A stretch of DNA of 25,604 nucleotides from an uncultured Lachnospiraceae bacterium (GTDB taxonomy: Bacteria > Bacillota > Clostridia > Lachnospirales > Lachnospiraceae): positions 2,593 through 28,196 of the forward strand of contig CAJTKA010000044.1 in the NCBI GenBank assembly GCA_910576815.1. The letters run 5' to 3'. The position numbers and the translations under genes are program-made. The notes beneath the pieces are model-generated. The model saw only the letters and a list, made by a program, of their open reading frames with translations, was not told the DNA's origin and made no database searches. Position 1 is the first letter of the stretch. Each line of letters begins with the position of its first letter. Positions 7,790 to 14,485 of the stretch are shown one piece after another.

Positions 7790-7818
7790 AATTGCGATTT
7801 CTATATGAAAAATTGCGT
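7790..7818. promoter_or_regulatory. Candidate AraC-family operator (21-bp direct repeat)
   Basis: AATTGCG occurs at 7790-7796 and again at 7811-7817, exactly 21 bp or two helical turns apart. The pair lies immediately upstream of the weak -35 of the GH3 promoter. This is the classic layout of half-sites for an AraC-type activator. The same core recurs inverted at 7986-7996 and 8028-8036 near the regulator gene. Together with the two promoters this is what the 432-base gap 7641-8072 contains. Confidence 0.5.
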
Positions 7819-7965
7819 CTTTTTCCCATGTGACTTTCATCATTTTACCCTATAATCACGAAAAATCAGGTTGTTTTATCGTTATTATTATGGTTTATAC
7901 CGCAAAACCGCCCTTAACTCTCCTGCCGGTCAGGGATTCCTCTATGCTTTCAGCCCGGATTATGG

Positions 7966-7971
7966 TATGAT
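7966..7971 (+). promoter_or_regulatory. Candidate -10 of the AraC regulator promoter
   Basis: TATGAT preceded by TGG forms an extended -10 with no good -35. Predicted initiation near 7978 gives a leader of about 95 bases that contains two GCAATTTTT motifs (7988-7996, 8028-8036). These match the operator core upstream of GH3 and may serve autoregulation. Confidence 0.4.
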
Positions 7972-8072
7972 ATAAGAATCAAAGAACGCAATTTTTAGAA
8001 TCCGAATCCACTTATGTTGCTTTCACAGCAATTTTTGACCAAAACTGCAAAAGGGGAAAGGAAGAAGCGACT

Positions 8073-8930
8073 ATGATCGAAGTGCTAAACGGCATCAAAG
8101 AGACTGTGGTCTATCAGGATATCGAAGGCTTCCGACTGCACAGCAATACAGCCTTTGAGACTTATCCCGATCACTGGCATGCGGCCATCGAAATCATCAT
8201 GCCCATTGAAAACCTTTATCTTGTCTCCTGTAAAAAAGAAGTTTTTACCGTACAGGAGGGCGAACTTCTTCTCATCAATTCCGGCGTGATTCACGGTATG
8301 CCCTCCACTATTCACGGCAAACGCCTGATCCTCCAGGTAGATCTCTCTCTCCTGCACAATGTGGCAGGCATGGAATCTACCTTATCCACGATTCCCCAGG
8401 TGCTCCTCCTAACCCCTTCCACCGCGCCCGCCATCCATGCCAGACTGCGGGAACTCATGCTTGCAATCTCCCGGGAATACCACAGCAGCGCCATTCTCAT
8501 CAGCGCTTCCATCTATGCCAAGCTGCTAGAGATGCTGGTTTTGGTCGGTAGAGAATATGCCGGCAAACGAAACGCTTCCGATACGGTTTCCGGAAAACGG
8601 CAGGAACACACGGAGAAGCTTTTGACCCTGTGCCGCTATATTCACGAGCACTGCACGGAAGACCTCTGTCTGGACGAAGCCGCGGCCCTGGCAGGCTTTA
8701 GCAAATATCATTTTACCCGGCTGTTCAAAAACTTCACCGGAGTTTCCTTCTATAAATATCTGAACCAAAATCGAATCGAACATGCCGAAAAGCTGCTGGT
8801 GGATCCTGAACTTTCCATCACCGAGGTCGCTTTACAGTCCGGTTTCTTAAGCTTATCCGCCTTTATCAGGATGTTTAAGCTGATCAACGACTGCACGCCC
8901 ACACAGTTCAGAAATCTGCACGAGAAATGA
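8073..8930 (+). CDS. AraC-family transcriptional regulator
   Basis: A 285-residue regulator with an N-terminal cupin-like sensor domain and a C-terminal AraC double helix-turn-helix. The sensor part shows the histidine-containing HWHAAIEIIMPIENLYL and the GELLLINSGVIHGMP turn typical of sugar-responsive members. The DNA-binding part (about 185-285) contains LCLDEAAALAGFSKYHFTRL as the first helix-turn-helix and LSITEVALQSGFLSLSAFIR as the second, closing with CTPTQFRN. GGAAG lies about 9 bases before the ATG. It is transcribed away from the GH3 gene over a shared spacer with phased repeats, so control of that gene by a sugar ligand is a reasonable inference. The ligand is not identifiable. 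Confidence 0.92.
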   Translation: MIEVLNGIKETVVYQDIEGFRLHSNTAFETYPDHWHAAIEIIMPIENLYLVSCKKEVFTVQEGELLLINSGVIHGMPSTIHGKRLILQVDLSLLHNVAGMESTLSTIPQVLLLTPSTAPAIHARLRELMLAISREYHSSAILISASIYAKLLEMLVLVGREYAGKRNASDTVSGKRQEHTEKLLTLCRYIHEHCTEDLCLDEAAALAGFSKYHFTRLFKNFTGVSFYKYLNQNRIEHAEKLLVDPELSITEVALQSGFLSLSAFIRMFKLINDCTPTQFRNLHEK

Positions 8931-8955
8931 TCTTCTCCGCATAGGAATTTCGCTA

Positions 8956-8984
8956 TTGACAAACAGATTTTATTTTGATACACT
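8956..8984 (+). promoter_or_regulatory. Promoter of tRNA-Thr
   Basis: Perfect TTGACA (8956-8961), a 17-base spacer and TACACT (8979-8984). Initiation near 8991 leaves a 30-base leader holding a GGAAGG/CCTTCC hairpin (8998-9014) just before the tRNA. Confidence 0.75.
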
Positions 8985-9020
8985 GAACAACGGTGGCGGA
9001 AGGCTAGTCCTTCCCGTCAG

Positions 9021-9093
9021 GCTGCTGTGGCTCAGTCGGTAGAGCGTCGCATTGGTAGTGCGGAGGTCACGGGTCCGATTCCCGTCAGCAGCT
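9021..9093 (+). tRNA. tRNA-Thr (anticodon GGU)
   Basis: A complete cloverleaf of 73 bases. The acceptor stem is GCTGCTG/CAGCAGC, the D stem GCTC/GAGC, the anticodon stem TCGCA/TGCGG with loop TTGGTAG, and the T stem ACGGG/CCCGT with loop TCCGATT. The anticodon GGT reads ACC and ACU threonine codons. The discriminator base is T. CCA is not encoded and must be added after transcription. Confidence 0.93.
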
Positions 9094-9108
9094 TTGTTAG
9101 AAATGTTG

Positions 9109-9139
9109 GAAGCCTTGTATGTTACAGGGCTTCTTTTTT
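9109..9139 (+). terminator. Intrinsic terminator between tRNA-Thr and sigH
   Basis: An 11-bp stem GAAGCCTTGTA/TACAGGGCTTC (one G-U pair) with a 3-base loop, followed by six T. It is a strong textbook terminator 15 bases after the tRNA and 29 bases before the sigH start codon. Confidence 0.85.
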
Positions 9140-9168
9140 CAGCAAAGTGATTTCATAAAGGGAGCCTC

Positions 9169-9783
9169 ATGCAGGAAGATTACAGCAGTTTCAGTGACGA
9201 AGAACTCCTGATCCGTCTGCGGGACGGTGAGTCGGGCATCACGGATCACATCATGAACAAGTACAAAAATCTGGTGCGGAGCAAGGCGAAATCCATGTAC
9301 ATTCTGGGTGCAGACAGTGAAGATTTGATTCAGGAAGGCATGATCGGTCTGTTTAAAGCCATAAGAGACTATGACAGCGGCCGCGACGCCAGCTTTTTTA
9401 CCTTTGCGGATCTGTGCGTCTCCAGACAGATGTACACGGCAGTGCAGGCTTCCAGAAGGCAAAAGCACATTCCCTTAAACAACTACATCTCCCTGTACGG
9501 AAATACTTCCGAAAGCCGCGACGGTGAGGAGGCTCTGGCCAACGTACTGGCTACCGGCTCCGGTTTAAATCCTGAGGATCTCATCATTGACAGAGAAAAT
9601 GTGGACCGACTGGAAATGTTGATTGAACGGGAACTGAGCAGCTTTGAAAAGCAGGTGCTTGACCTGTATCTGACAGGCATGGGCTATCAGCAGATTGCGA
9701 AAGTATTGGGACGGGACGACAAGTCTACGGATAATGCCCTGCAGCGGATCAAGCATAAGCTTCGAAAAGCGATCCGCCCGTGA
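9169..9783 (+). CDS. sigH: RNA polymerase sigma factor of the SigH (Spo0H) type
   Basis: A sigma-70-family factor close to Bacillus SigH, the transition-state and early-sporulation sigma. Region 2 is clear: YKNLVRSKAKSMYILGADSEDLIQEG and MIGLFKAIRDYD (about residues 32-68), followed by the DNA-contacting ASFFTFADLCVSRQMYTAVQ and RRQKHIPLN. Region 4 (about 150-200) holds YQQIAKVLGRDDKSTDNALQ and RIKHKLRK. 204 residues is slightly shorter than the Bacillus protein. AAAGGGAG precedes the ATG. No separate promoter is visible between the tRNA-Thr terminator and the gene, so expression may depend on read-through. In many Bacillota sigH lies next to the cysS-mrnC-rlmB genes; here it is several kilobases away on the other strand. 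Confidence 0.88.
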   Translation: MQEDYSSFSDEELLIRLRDGESGITDHIMNKYKNLVRSKAKSMYILGADSEDLIQEGMIGLFKAIRDYDSGRDASFFTFADLCVSRQMYTAVQASRRQKHIPLNNYISLYGNTSESRDGEEALANVLATGSGLNPEDLIIDRENVDRLEMLIERELSSFEKQVLDLYLTGMGYQQIAKVLGRDDKSTDNALQRIKHKLRKAIRP

Positions 9784-9792
9784 AAATTTATC

Positions 9793-9821
9793 TGGAAATC
9801 TACTATCATAAATGGTATAAT
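9793..9821 (+). promoter_or_regulatory. Promoter of tRNA-Val
   Basis: TGGAAA (9793-9798), a 17-base spacer and consensus TATAAT (9816-9821) preceded by TGG, an extended -10. Initiation near 9828 would be only about three bases before the mature tRNA 5' end. Confidence 0.7.
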
Positions 9822-9830
9822 ACTGTCCAT

Positions 9831-9904
9831 GGAAGCATAGCTCAGCTGGGATGAGCGCTCGCCTGACTAGCGGGAGGTCAAGGGTTCGAGCCCCTTTGCT
9901 TCCA
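9831..9904 (+). tRNA. tRNA-Val (anticodon GAC)
   Basis: A complete 74-base cloverleaf. The acceptor stem is GGAAGCA/TGCTTCC, the D stem GCTC/GAGC, the anticodon stem CTCGC/GCGGG with loop CTGACTA, and the T stem AAGGG/CCCTT with loop TTCGAGC. The discriminator base is A. The anticodon GAC reads GUC and GUU. Position 37, just after the anticodon, is T, whereas a purine is usual. A run of seven T follows directly and may end transcription. CCA is not encoded beyond the final A. Confidence 0.88.
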
Positions 9905-9913
9905 TTTTTTTAT

Positions 9914-10003
9914 TTACCATTTCAGATCATCCTCCGAAAAGTCACAATATCGCATCAGATTTTTTATTCTCAGTTCGATTGCATATCTCTTTCTGTCCTC
10001 ATA
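9914..10003 (-). pseudogene. Possible C-terminal remnant of an unknown protein
   Basis: An open minus-strand frame ending in TAA at 9914-9916 reads YEDRKRYAIELRIKNLMRYC and then DFSEDDLKW. Its composition looks protein-like, but it has no recognisable start, and upstream codons merge into unlike sequence. I do not know the family. It lies in the decayed stretch 9905-10302, which contains no intact gene. Confidence 0.2.
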
Positions 10004-10058
10004 GGTATGACTGCACATTGACCAAAATTTACAAGTGCTCCTACGATGATTTCTTTGA

Positions 10059-10196
10059 GGGACTGGATTGCAGCGTTCCCAACTAAATGGCTATCTCAAC
10101 AACACAATCACCAGATTGGATATCGATGTATTGGCAAGGATATGTGATACTTTGGACTGCTCCATTTCAGACTTGCTTGAATATAAGCAAACCTAA
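10059..10196 (+). pseudogene. Remnant of an XRE (Cro/C1-type) transcriptional regulator
   Basis: The frame ending in TAA at 10194-10196 reads ITRLDIDVLARICDTLDCSI followed by SDLLEYKQT. This matches the last helices of small Cro/C1-type helix-turn-helix regulators, where a RLDxxxLxxICxxLxCxxxDLLEY end is typical. The N-terminal half is missing: in-frame stops lie at 10047 and 10056, and there is no start. An overlapping frame ending at 10084-10086 (LTKIYKCSYDDFFEGLD) resembles another regulator end and may be a second fragment. This is a decayed gene, perhaps left by a mobile element near tRNA-Val. Confidence 0.5.
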
Positions 10197-10207
10197 CCCC
10201 TCCATTC

Positions 10208-10259
10208 CAAAATACGGCGCATTGCACCTAAATTCCGATTCTATGATACCCGTATTTTG
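10208..10259. repeat. 10-bp perfect inverted repeat
   Basis: CAAAATACGG (10208-10217) and CCGTATTTTG (10250-10259) are exact inverse complements separated by 32 bases. It lies between the XRE remnant and the end of ispF. No T-run follows on either strand, so an intrinsic terminator is unlikely. It could be an operator or the ends of a degenerate element. Confidence 0.6.
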
Positions 10260-10302
10260 ATCAGAATATCAATAACATTATCAAAAAGCATGAAAAGACA
10301 GC

Positions 10303-10851
10303 TTACATTTCCTCTACTTTCCTACACCCGACACAGCCCTCGCAGCCTCTTGCGGTCACATCTTCACTGATCAGCTCTCTGGGGCTTGTCAGCAGGCAGA
10401 CTGCCTGTGCGGAAATACCCTCACCGCTCCCGGTAAAGCCAAGCCCTTCTTCAGTGGTCGCCTTCACGTTCACCTGGCTTACCTCGATGCCGAGCGCCTT
10501 TGCAATGTTCTCCCGCATCTGCTCGATATGGGGCCGCATCTTCGGGGCCTGTGCAATGATCGTGGCATCGATGTTTTCCACCAGAAACAGATTTTCGGTA
10601 AGGAGCGCTGCCACGTGCTCCAGCAGTTTGATCGAAGAAATACCCTGATAGGCAGGATTGGTATCAGGGAAATGCTTTCCGATGTCCCCTAAGGCCGCCG
10701 CGCCCAGCAGGGCATCCATGATGGCGTGCAGCAACACATCAGCGTCAGAGTGGCCAAGAAGTCCCTTTTCGTAGGGAATCTCCACCCCGCCGATGATGCA
10801 CTTTCGGTTTTCCACTAATTTGTGTACGTCGTATCCCATCCCAATCCTCAT
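10303..10851 (-). CDS. ispF: 2-C-methyl-D-erythritol 2,4-cyclodiphosphate synthase with Cys-rich tail
   Basis: Cyclises 4-diphosphocytidyl-methylerythritol 2-phosphate to methylerythritol 2,4-cyclodiphosphate, releasing CMP, in the MEP isoprenoid pathway. The metal-binding residues are present in GYDVHKL (Asp8, His10) and GHSDADVLLHAIMDALLGA (His42). DIGKHFPDTNP and KATTEEGLGFTGSGEGI are also typical. I start at the ATG at 10851, with AGGAGGG upstream (182 residues), not at 10884. The protein is about 20 residues longer than the usual enzyme because of a C-terminal extension with three cysteines spaced CxxCxxC (170, 173, 176). It lies downstream of the MATE gene in the same direction. Confidence 0.94.
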   Translation of the reverse strand: MRIGMGYDVHKLVENRKCIIGGVEIPYEKGLLGHSDADVLLHAIMDALLGAAALGDIGKHFPDTNPAYQGISSIKLLEHVAALLTENLFLVENIDATIIAQAPKMRPHIEQMRENIAKALGIEVSQVNVKATTEEGLGFTGSGEGISAQAVCLLTSPRELISEDVTARGCEGCVGCRKVEEM

Positions 10852-10937
10852 AGCGCCCTCCTGCCTTTCTCTCACTCTTATCATTCCAAATCGACCGCAG
10901 CTCTATACCGTCTGCCCAGACACATTCTACCGCCGCA

Positions 10938-12263
10938 TCAGCCCTTCTCCGCCAGGATTCTCCTGCAAAACACCCACGACATCACCGTCGCAATGCCCCA
11001 CCCCACAGGCCAGGACAGCCAGATGCCCGTCTCCTGCCAAACTCTCGAAAACACGAAGGCAAGGATCACCCGCAGGATCAGATCCGTAAAGGTAGCCGCC
11101 ATAAACTGCCGCATCCGTTCCGCTCCCCGCAGCACACCGTCTGCCACCAGCTTGACTGCCACCACCAGATAAAAAGGCGACACGATCCGCAAAAACAATA
11201 TGCCCGTCTGCATAGCGCCACTGCCCGTATCTTCCAGAAAAAGCCGCATCATGGTACGCCCCAAAAAGAAATAGAGGATTGAAAAAGGCAGCGCCACCAA
11301 AACCGCCAGTCTAAGTCCCGTCCGCAGGCCGTCTCTGATGCGGTCGCGTCGTCCCGCTCCCAGATTCTGTGCCGTAAAGCCTGAGACACCGTTCCCCAGC
11401 GTGGTAAAGCCCGTAATGACAAAGGTATTCAGGCGGATGGCGGCCGAGTAGCCGGCGATCACCCCCGAACCGTAGGAATTGACCAGGCCCTGAATAAAAA
11501 TATTGCCCACGGACACAAAGCTCTGCTGCAAAATGCTTGGCACCGCGATCAGACCGATCTTTTTTAAAAGCGGAAAGGAGAAAAGCTGCGGTCTTCCCTC
11601 GCACGCCACCTCCCTAAGCCGCTTTGCAAAGGTGAAAAGCGCCAGCACGCAGGCGATGCCCTGCGCGATAAAGGTGGCCCAGGCAACGCCCGCCACGCCC
11701 CAAGAAAAGACGGCCACAAACAAAAGATCCAGCGCAATATTTCCCAGAGAAGAACCAATCAGAAACCAAAGCGGCGTTGTGGAGTCCCCCAGCGAATTGA
11801 ACATACCCGTAGTCACATTATACAAAAAAAGAAAGACAAAGCCGCCTATATAGATCTTTAGGTAAAGTGCTCCGTCCCCAAATATATTTTCAGGCGTCCG
11901 TATCAGCCGCATCATCGCAGGCGTCGTACAAAGCCCCGCGATCGTAAGCGCCGTCGACAGGACCACTCCGGAAATCAAAATCGTAGTCACCGCCGTTCGC
12001 ACTTTATCATATGCCTTCGCTCCGAAAAGCTGCGACAGCACCACGGTACAGCCGATATTGCTCCCCACTGCCACCGCCATGAAGATCATGGTGATCGGGT
12101 AAGAAGCGCCCACTGCCGCCAGCGCGTCCTCGCCCGCGAACTTTCCGGCAATCATACTGTCCGCCATATTATAAAACTGCTGAAACACCACGCTGATAAA
12201 CATGGGCAGCGTGTACTTGACCAGAGTCCTTTGTGGCTCTCCCTCCGTCAAATCCTGAATCAT
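10938..12263 (-). CDS. MATE-family efflux transporter
   Basis: A 441-residue integral membrane protein of the MATE family, which exports cationic or other small molecules in exchange for Na+ or H+. About twelve hydrophobic segments are visible in two similar halves. The N-terminal half opens with LPMFISVVFQQFYNMADSMI, the usual MATE signature. The second half begins near PSILQQSFVSVGNIFIQGLV. The ATG overlaps the coaBC stop in an ATGA junction and has GGAGG 7 bases upstream, so it is coupled to coaBC. The substrate cannot be told from sequence. Co-transcription with CoA genes is not known to imply a shared function. Confidence 0.93.
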   Translation of the reverse strand: MIQDLTEGEPQRTLVKYTLPMFISVVFQQFYNMADSMIAGKFAGEDALAAVGASYPITMIFMAVAVGSNIGCTVVLSQLFGAKAYDKVRTAVTTILISGVVLSTALTIAGLCTTPAMMRLIRTPENIFGDGALYLKIYIGGFVFLFLYNVTTGMFNSLGDSTTPLWFLIGSSLGNIALDLLFVAVFSWGVAGVAWATFIAQGIACVLALFTFAKRLREVACEGRPQLFSFPLLKKIGLIAVPSILQQSFVSVGNIFIQGLVNSYGSGVIAGYSAAIRLNTFVITGFTTLGNGVSGFTAQNLGAGRRDRIRDGLRTGLRLAVLVALPFSILYFFLGRTMMRLFLEDTGSGAMQTGILFLRIVSPFYLVVAVKLVADGVLRGAERMRQFMAATFTDLILRVILAFVFSRVWQETGIWLSWPVGWGIATVMSWVFCRRILAEKG

Positions 12264-13459
12264 GTCTTTGCCTCCAACGCCAACAGCCTGTCAAGCAGCC
12301 TGTCCGCCACTTCTTCCTTAGAAAGCAGGGGAAGTTCTTCCGTTTCCTCTTTCGTGAGCAGGGTCACCACATTGGTATCGGCGCCGAAACCCGCACCCTC
12401 CTGCCGCAGACTGTTGGCCACGATCATATCGATATGTTTCTTCTCAAGTTTGGCCCGCGAATTTTCCAAAAGGTGCTCTGTCTCCATGGAAAAGCCGCAT
12501 AAGATCTGCCCTTCCCGTCGATGGGCTCCCAGCCAGGCCAAGATATCCTCCGTCCGCTCTAAGGCAATGGACAGCTCTCCGTCCTTCTTTTTCATCTTTT
12601 CATCCGCCACCGCCGCAGGACGGTAATCAGCCACCGCTGCCGCTTTGATGATGATATCCTGCTCGGACGCCGCTGTTTTCACAGCCTCCGCCATATCCGC
12701 CGCTGAGACGACCGGCACAAAATGCACGCCTGACGGCGTCTGTAAATTGGTTTTTCCTGACACAAGCGTCACATCTGCACCGCGTCGCACCGCCGCAAGC
12801 GCGATGGCATACCCCATCTTTCCCGTGGAATGATTGCTGATGTAGCGCACGGGGTCAAGCCGCTCCTGCGTAGGGCCCGCTGTGACCAGCACCTTTTTCC
12901 CCGTAAGATCCTTGGGGGTCAGTGCCCGCACGATCGCCTCAAACAAAACATCCGGCTCGGGCATCTTACCCTCCCCGGTATCGCCGCAGGCCAGATAACC
13001 GCTGGCGGGCGAAATCACTTCCATACCGTACTTCTCTAACACTTTGATATTATCCTGCACGACCTCATTCTGATACATTCTGGTGTTCATGGCCGGCGCA
13101 AAGATCTTCGGGCACTGGCAGGCTAAGAGCGTGGTGGTCAGCATATCGTCCGCGATCCCGTGCGCCGCCTTGGCAATCACATTGGCAGAAGCAGGCGCTA
13201 CTAAGACAACGTCGGTCTGTTTCGCCAACGAAACATGCTCCACCTGAAACTCAAAATTGCGGTCAAAGGTATCCACCAGACATCTGTTGCCGGTCAGAGA
13301 CTCAAAGGTGATGGGGTTGATAAAGTTCGTGGCATTCTTTGTCATAACAACCGTTATGTCCGCCTGCTGCTTCTTTAACATGCTGGCGAGGGATGCAATT
13401 TTATAGGCAGCGATGCTGCCCGTTACCCCTAATATGATATGCCTATCTCTTAATAACAT
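12260..13459 (-). CDS. coaBC: Bifunctional phosphopantothenoylcysteine decarboxylase/synthetase
   Basis: Carries out two steps of coenzyme A synthesis: CTP-dependent joining of 4'-phosphopantothenate with cysteine (CoaB, C-terminal) and FMN-dependent decarboxylation to 4'-phosphopantetheine (CoaC, N-terminal). The CoaC half shows GVTGSIAAYK (11-20), VEHVSLA with the active-site His75, PAMNTRMY (122-129, Asn125) and GYLACGDTGEGKM with Cys158. The CoaB half shows LVTAGPTQERLDPVRYISNH and IKAAAVADYRP. 399 residues is normal. The start has GGAGGAG about 6 bases upstream. It lies just downstream of coaX and overlaps the MATE gene. Confidence 0.96.
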   Translation of the reverse strand: MLLRDRHIILGVTGSIAAYKIASLASMLKKQQADITVVMTKNATNFINPITFESLTGNRCLVDTFDRNFEFQVEHVSLAKQTDVVLVAPASANVIAKAAHGIADDMLTTTLLACQCPKIFAPAMNTRMYQNEVVQDNIKVLEKYGMEVISPASGYLACGDTGEGKMPEPDVLFEAIVRALTPKDLTGKKVLVTAGPTQERLDPVRYISNHSTGKMGYAIALAAVRRGADVTLVSGKTNLQTPSGVHFVPVVSAADMAEAVKTAASEQDIIIKAAAVADYRPAAVADEKMKKKDGELSIALERTEDILAWLGAHRREGQILCGFSMETEHLLENSRAKLEKKHIDMIVANSLRQEGAGFGADTNVVTLLTKEETEELPLLSKEEVADRLLDRLLALEAKT

Positions 13460-13564
13460 ATGTTACTCCTCCGCCTGTATCCCTTTTTCTATCAAGCGAT
13501 TGCAAAACTTACACCACTTTAGCTATTTGCACAATTTCAATCCATGTACCAGTTTGGCACTTGC

Positions 13565-14332
13565 CTATTCTACGTTCTTACGATAAATCAGCCCCAGCCC
13601 CTTAAGCGTCAGCTCATTGTCACAGATGATCTCCCGTTTACAGTAAGGCACGATGCTCCCCGCAAGGCCGCCCGTCGCCACCACCGGCGCCTCGTAGCCC
13701 AGCTCATCAAATATTCTTTCTACCATGCCGTCCAGACAGGCCGCCTGTCCCATTACAATGCCGCTTTTCATACAGTCGATGGTGTTCCTGCCAACGACCT
13801 TCTTCGGCGCTTCCAGACTGATGCGCGGCAGCTGCGAAGTGCGGTTCACCAGAGAATCCAGAGAAACCTTCACTCCCGGCAGGATCATACCGCCGATATA
13901 ATTTTTCTTATCATCCACCACACTGATGGTGGTGGCCGTGCCCATGTCAATCATAATGATGGGCGCGCCGTAGTAATGCAACCCCGCCACCGCATTGACA
14001 ACCAGATCCGAACCAAGCTGCGCAGGGTTGTCCATCAGAATGTTTAATCCTGTTTTAAGTCCCGGTCCCACAAGCAAAGGCGCACGATGGAACAATTTCT
14101 CCAGCGCCGCCTTCACAATATTGTTGAGGGGCGGCACGACGGAGGAGATGATGCTGCCTGAGATATCCTCCACACCAATGTGATAGAGATCAAATAACGC
14201 CCGAAATTCTACCACATATTCCAGTTCCGTACTCGCCTGATTGGTGGAAACACGCTCCACGAAGCAGATTCTCTCTCCGTCCATACAACCGATGACAATA
14301 TTGGTATTGCCGATGTCAACTGCTAAAATCAT
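13565..14332 (-). CDS. coaX: Type III pantothenate kinase
   Basis: Phosphorylates pantothenate with ATP, the first step of coenzyme A synthesis. The type III (ASKHA-fold) signature is visible: DIGNTN (6-11) for phosphate binding, QLGSDLVVNAVAG with the catalytic Asp109, and IDMGTATTISVVD (128-140). GGMILPGVKVSLDSL and ATGGLAGSI near the C-terminus are also typical. 255 residues is the usual length. The ribosome binding site is weak (AGGA about 11 bases upstream). It lies about 105 bases upstream of coaBC and downstream of the putative pantothenate transporter, which together suggest uptake and activation of vitamin B5. Confidence 0.95.
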   Translation of the reverse strand: MILAVDIGNTNIVIGCMDGERICFVERVSTNQASTELEYVVEFRALFDLYHIGVEDISGSIISSVVPPLNNIVKAALEKLFHRAPLLVGPGLKTGLNILMDNPAQLGSDLVVNAVAGLHYYGAPIIMIDMGTATTISVVDDKKNYIGGMILPGVKVSLDSLVNRTSQLPRISLEAPKKVVGRNTIDCMKSGIVMGQAACLDGMVERIFDELGYEAPVVATGGLAGSIVPYCKREIICDNELTLKGLGLIYRKNVE

Positions 14333-14428
14333 GCCGCTATTCCTGCTTTCTGTTCTCGTTCTTAAATCCTGTTTTGTATTGTTCTCTTTTTTATTTACTT
14401 TCTATTTACTTGTTATTTATTTAATCAT

Positions 14429-14477
14429 TGCATGCCATGCACGCTGCAGCTTTCCTCTGTCTGCATGCGCCATGCAG
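14429..14477. repeat. Inverted and direct GCATG repeats between transporter gene and coaX
   Basis: CTGCATG/CATGCAG with a 3-base loop (14461-14477) is a perfect 7-bp hairpin 9 bases past the transporter stop. A near-copy, TGCATGCCATGCA, lies at 14429-14441. The minus-strand sequence after it is A-rich, not T-rich, so it is not a standard terminator; mRNA 3' end protection or partial attenuation is possible. Confidence 0.5.
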
Positions 14478-14485
14478 TTCTCCTG

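Noticed and set aside
9011..9093. Direct repeat TTCCCGTCAG before and within tRNA-Thr (9011-9020, 9079-9088) as an attachment-site pair
   Set aside because: The copies are only 68 bases apart with just the tRNA between them, so no integrated element is bounded by them; chance or tRNA duplication is more likely.
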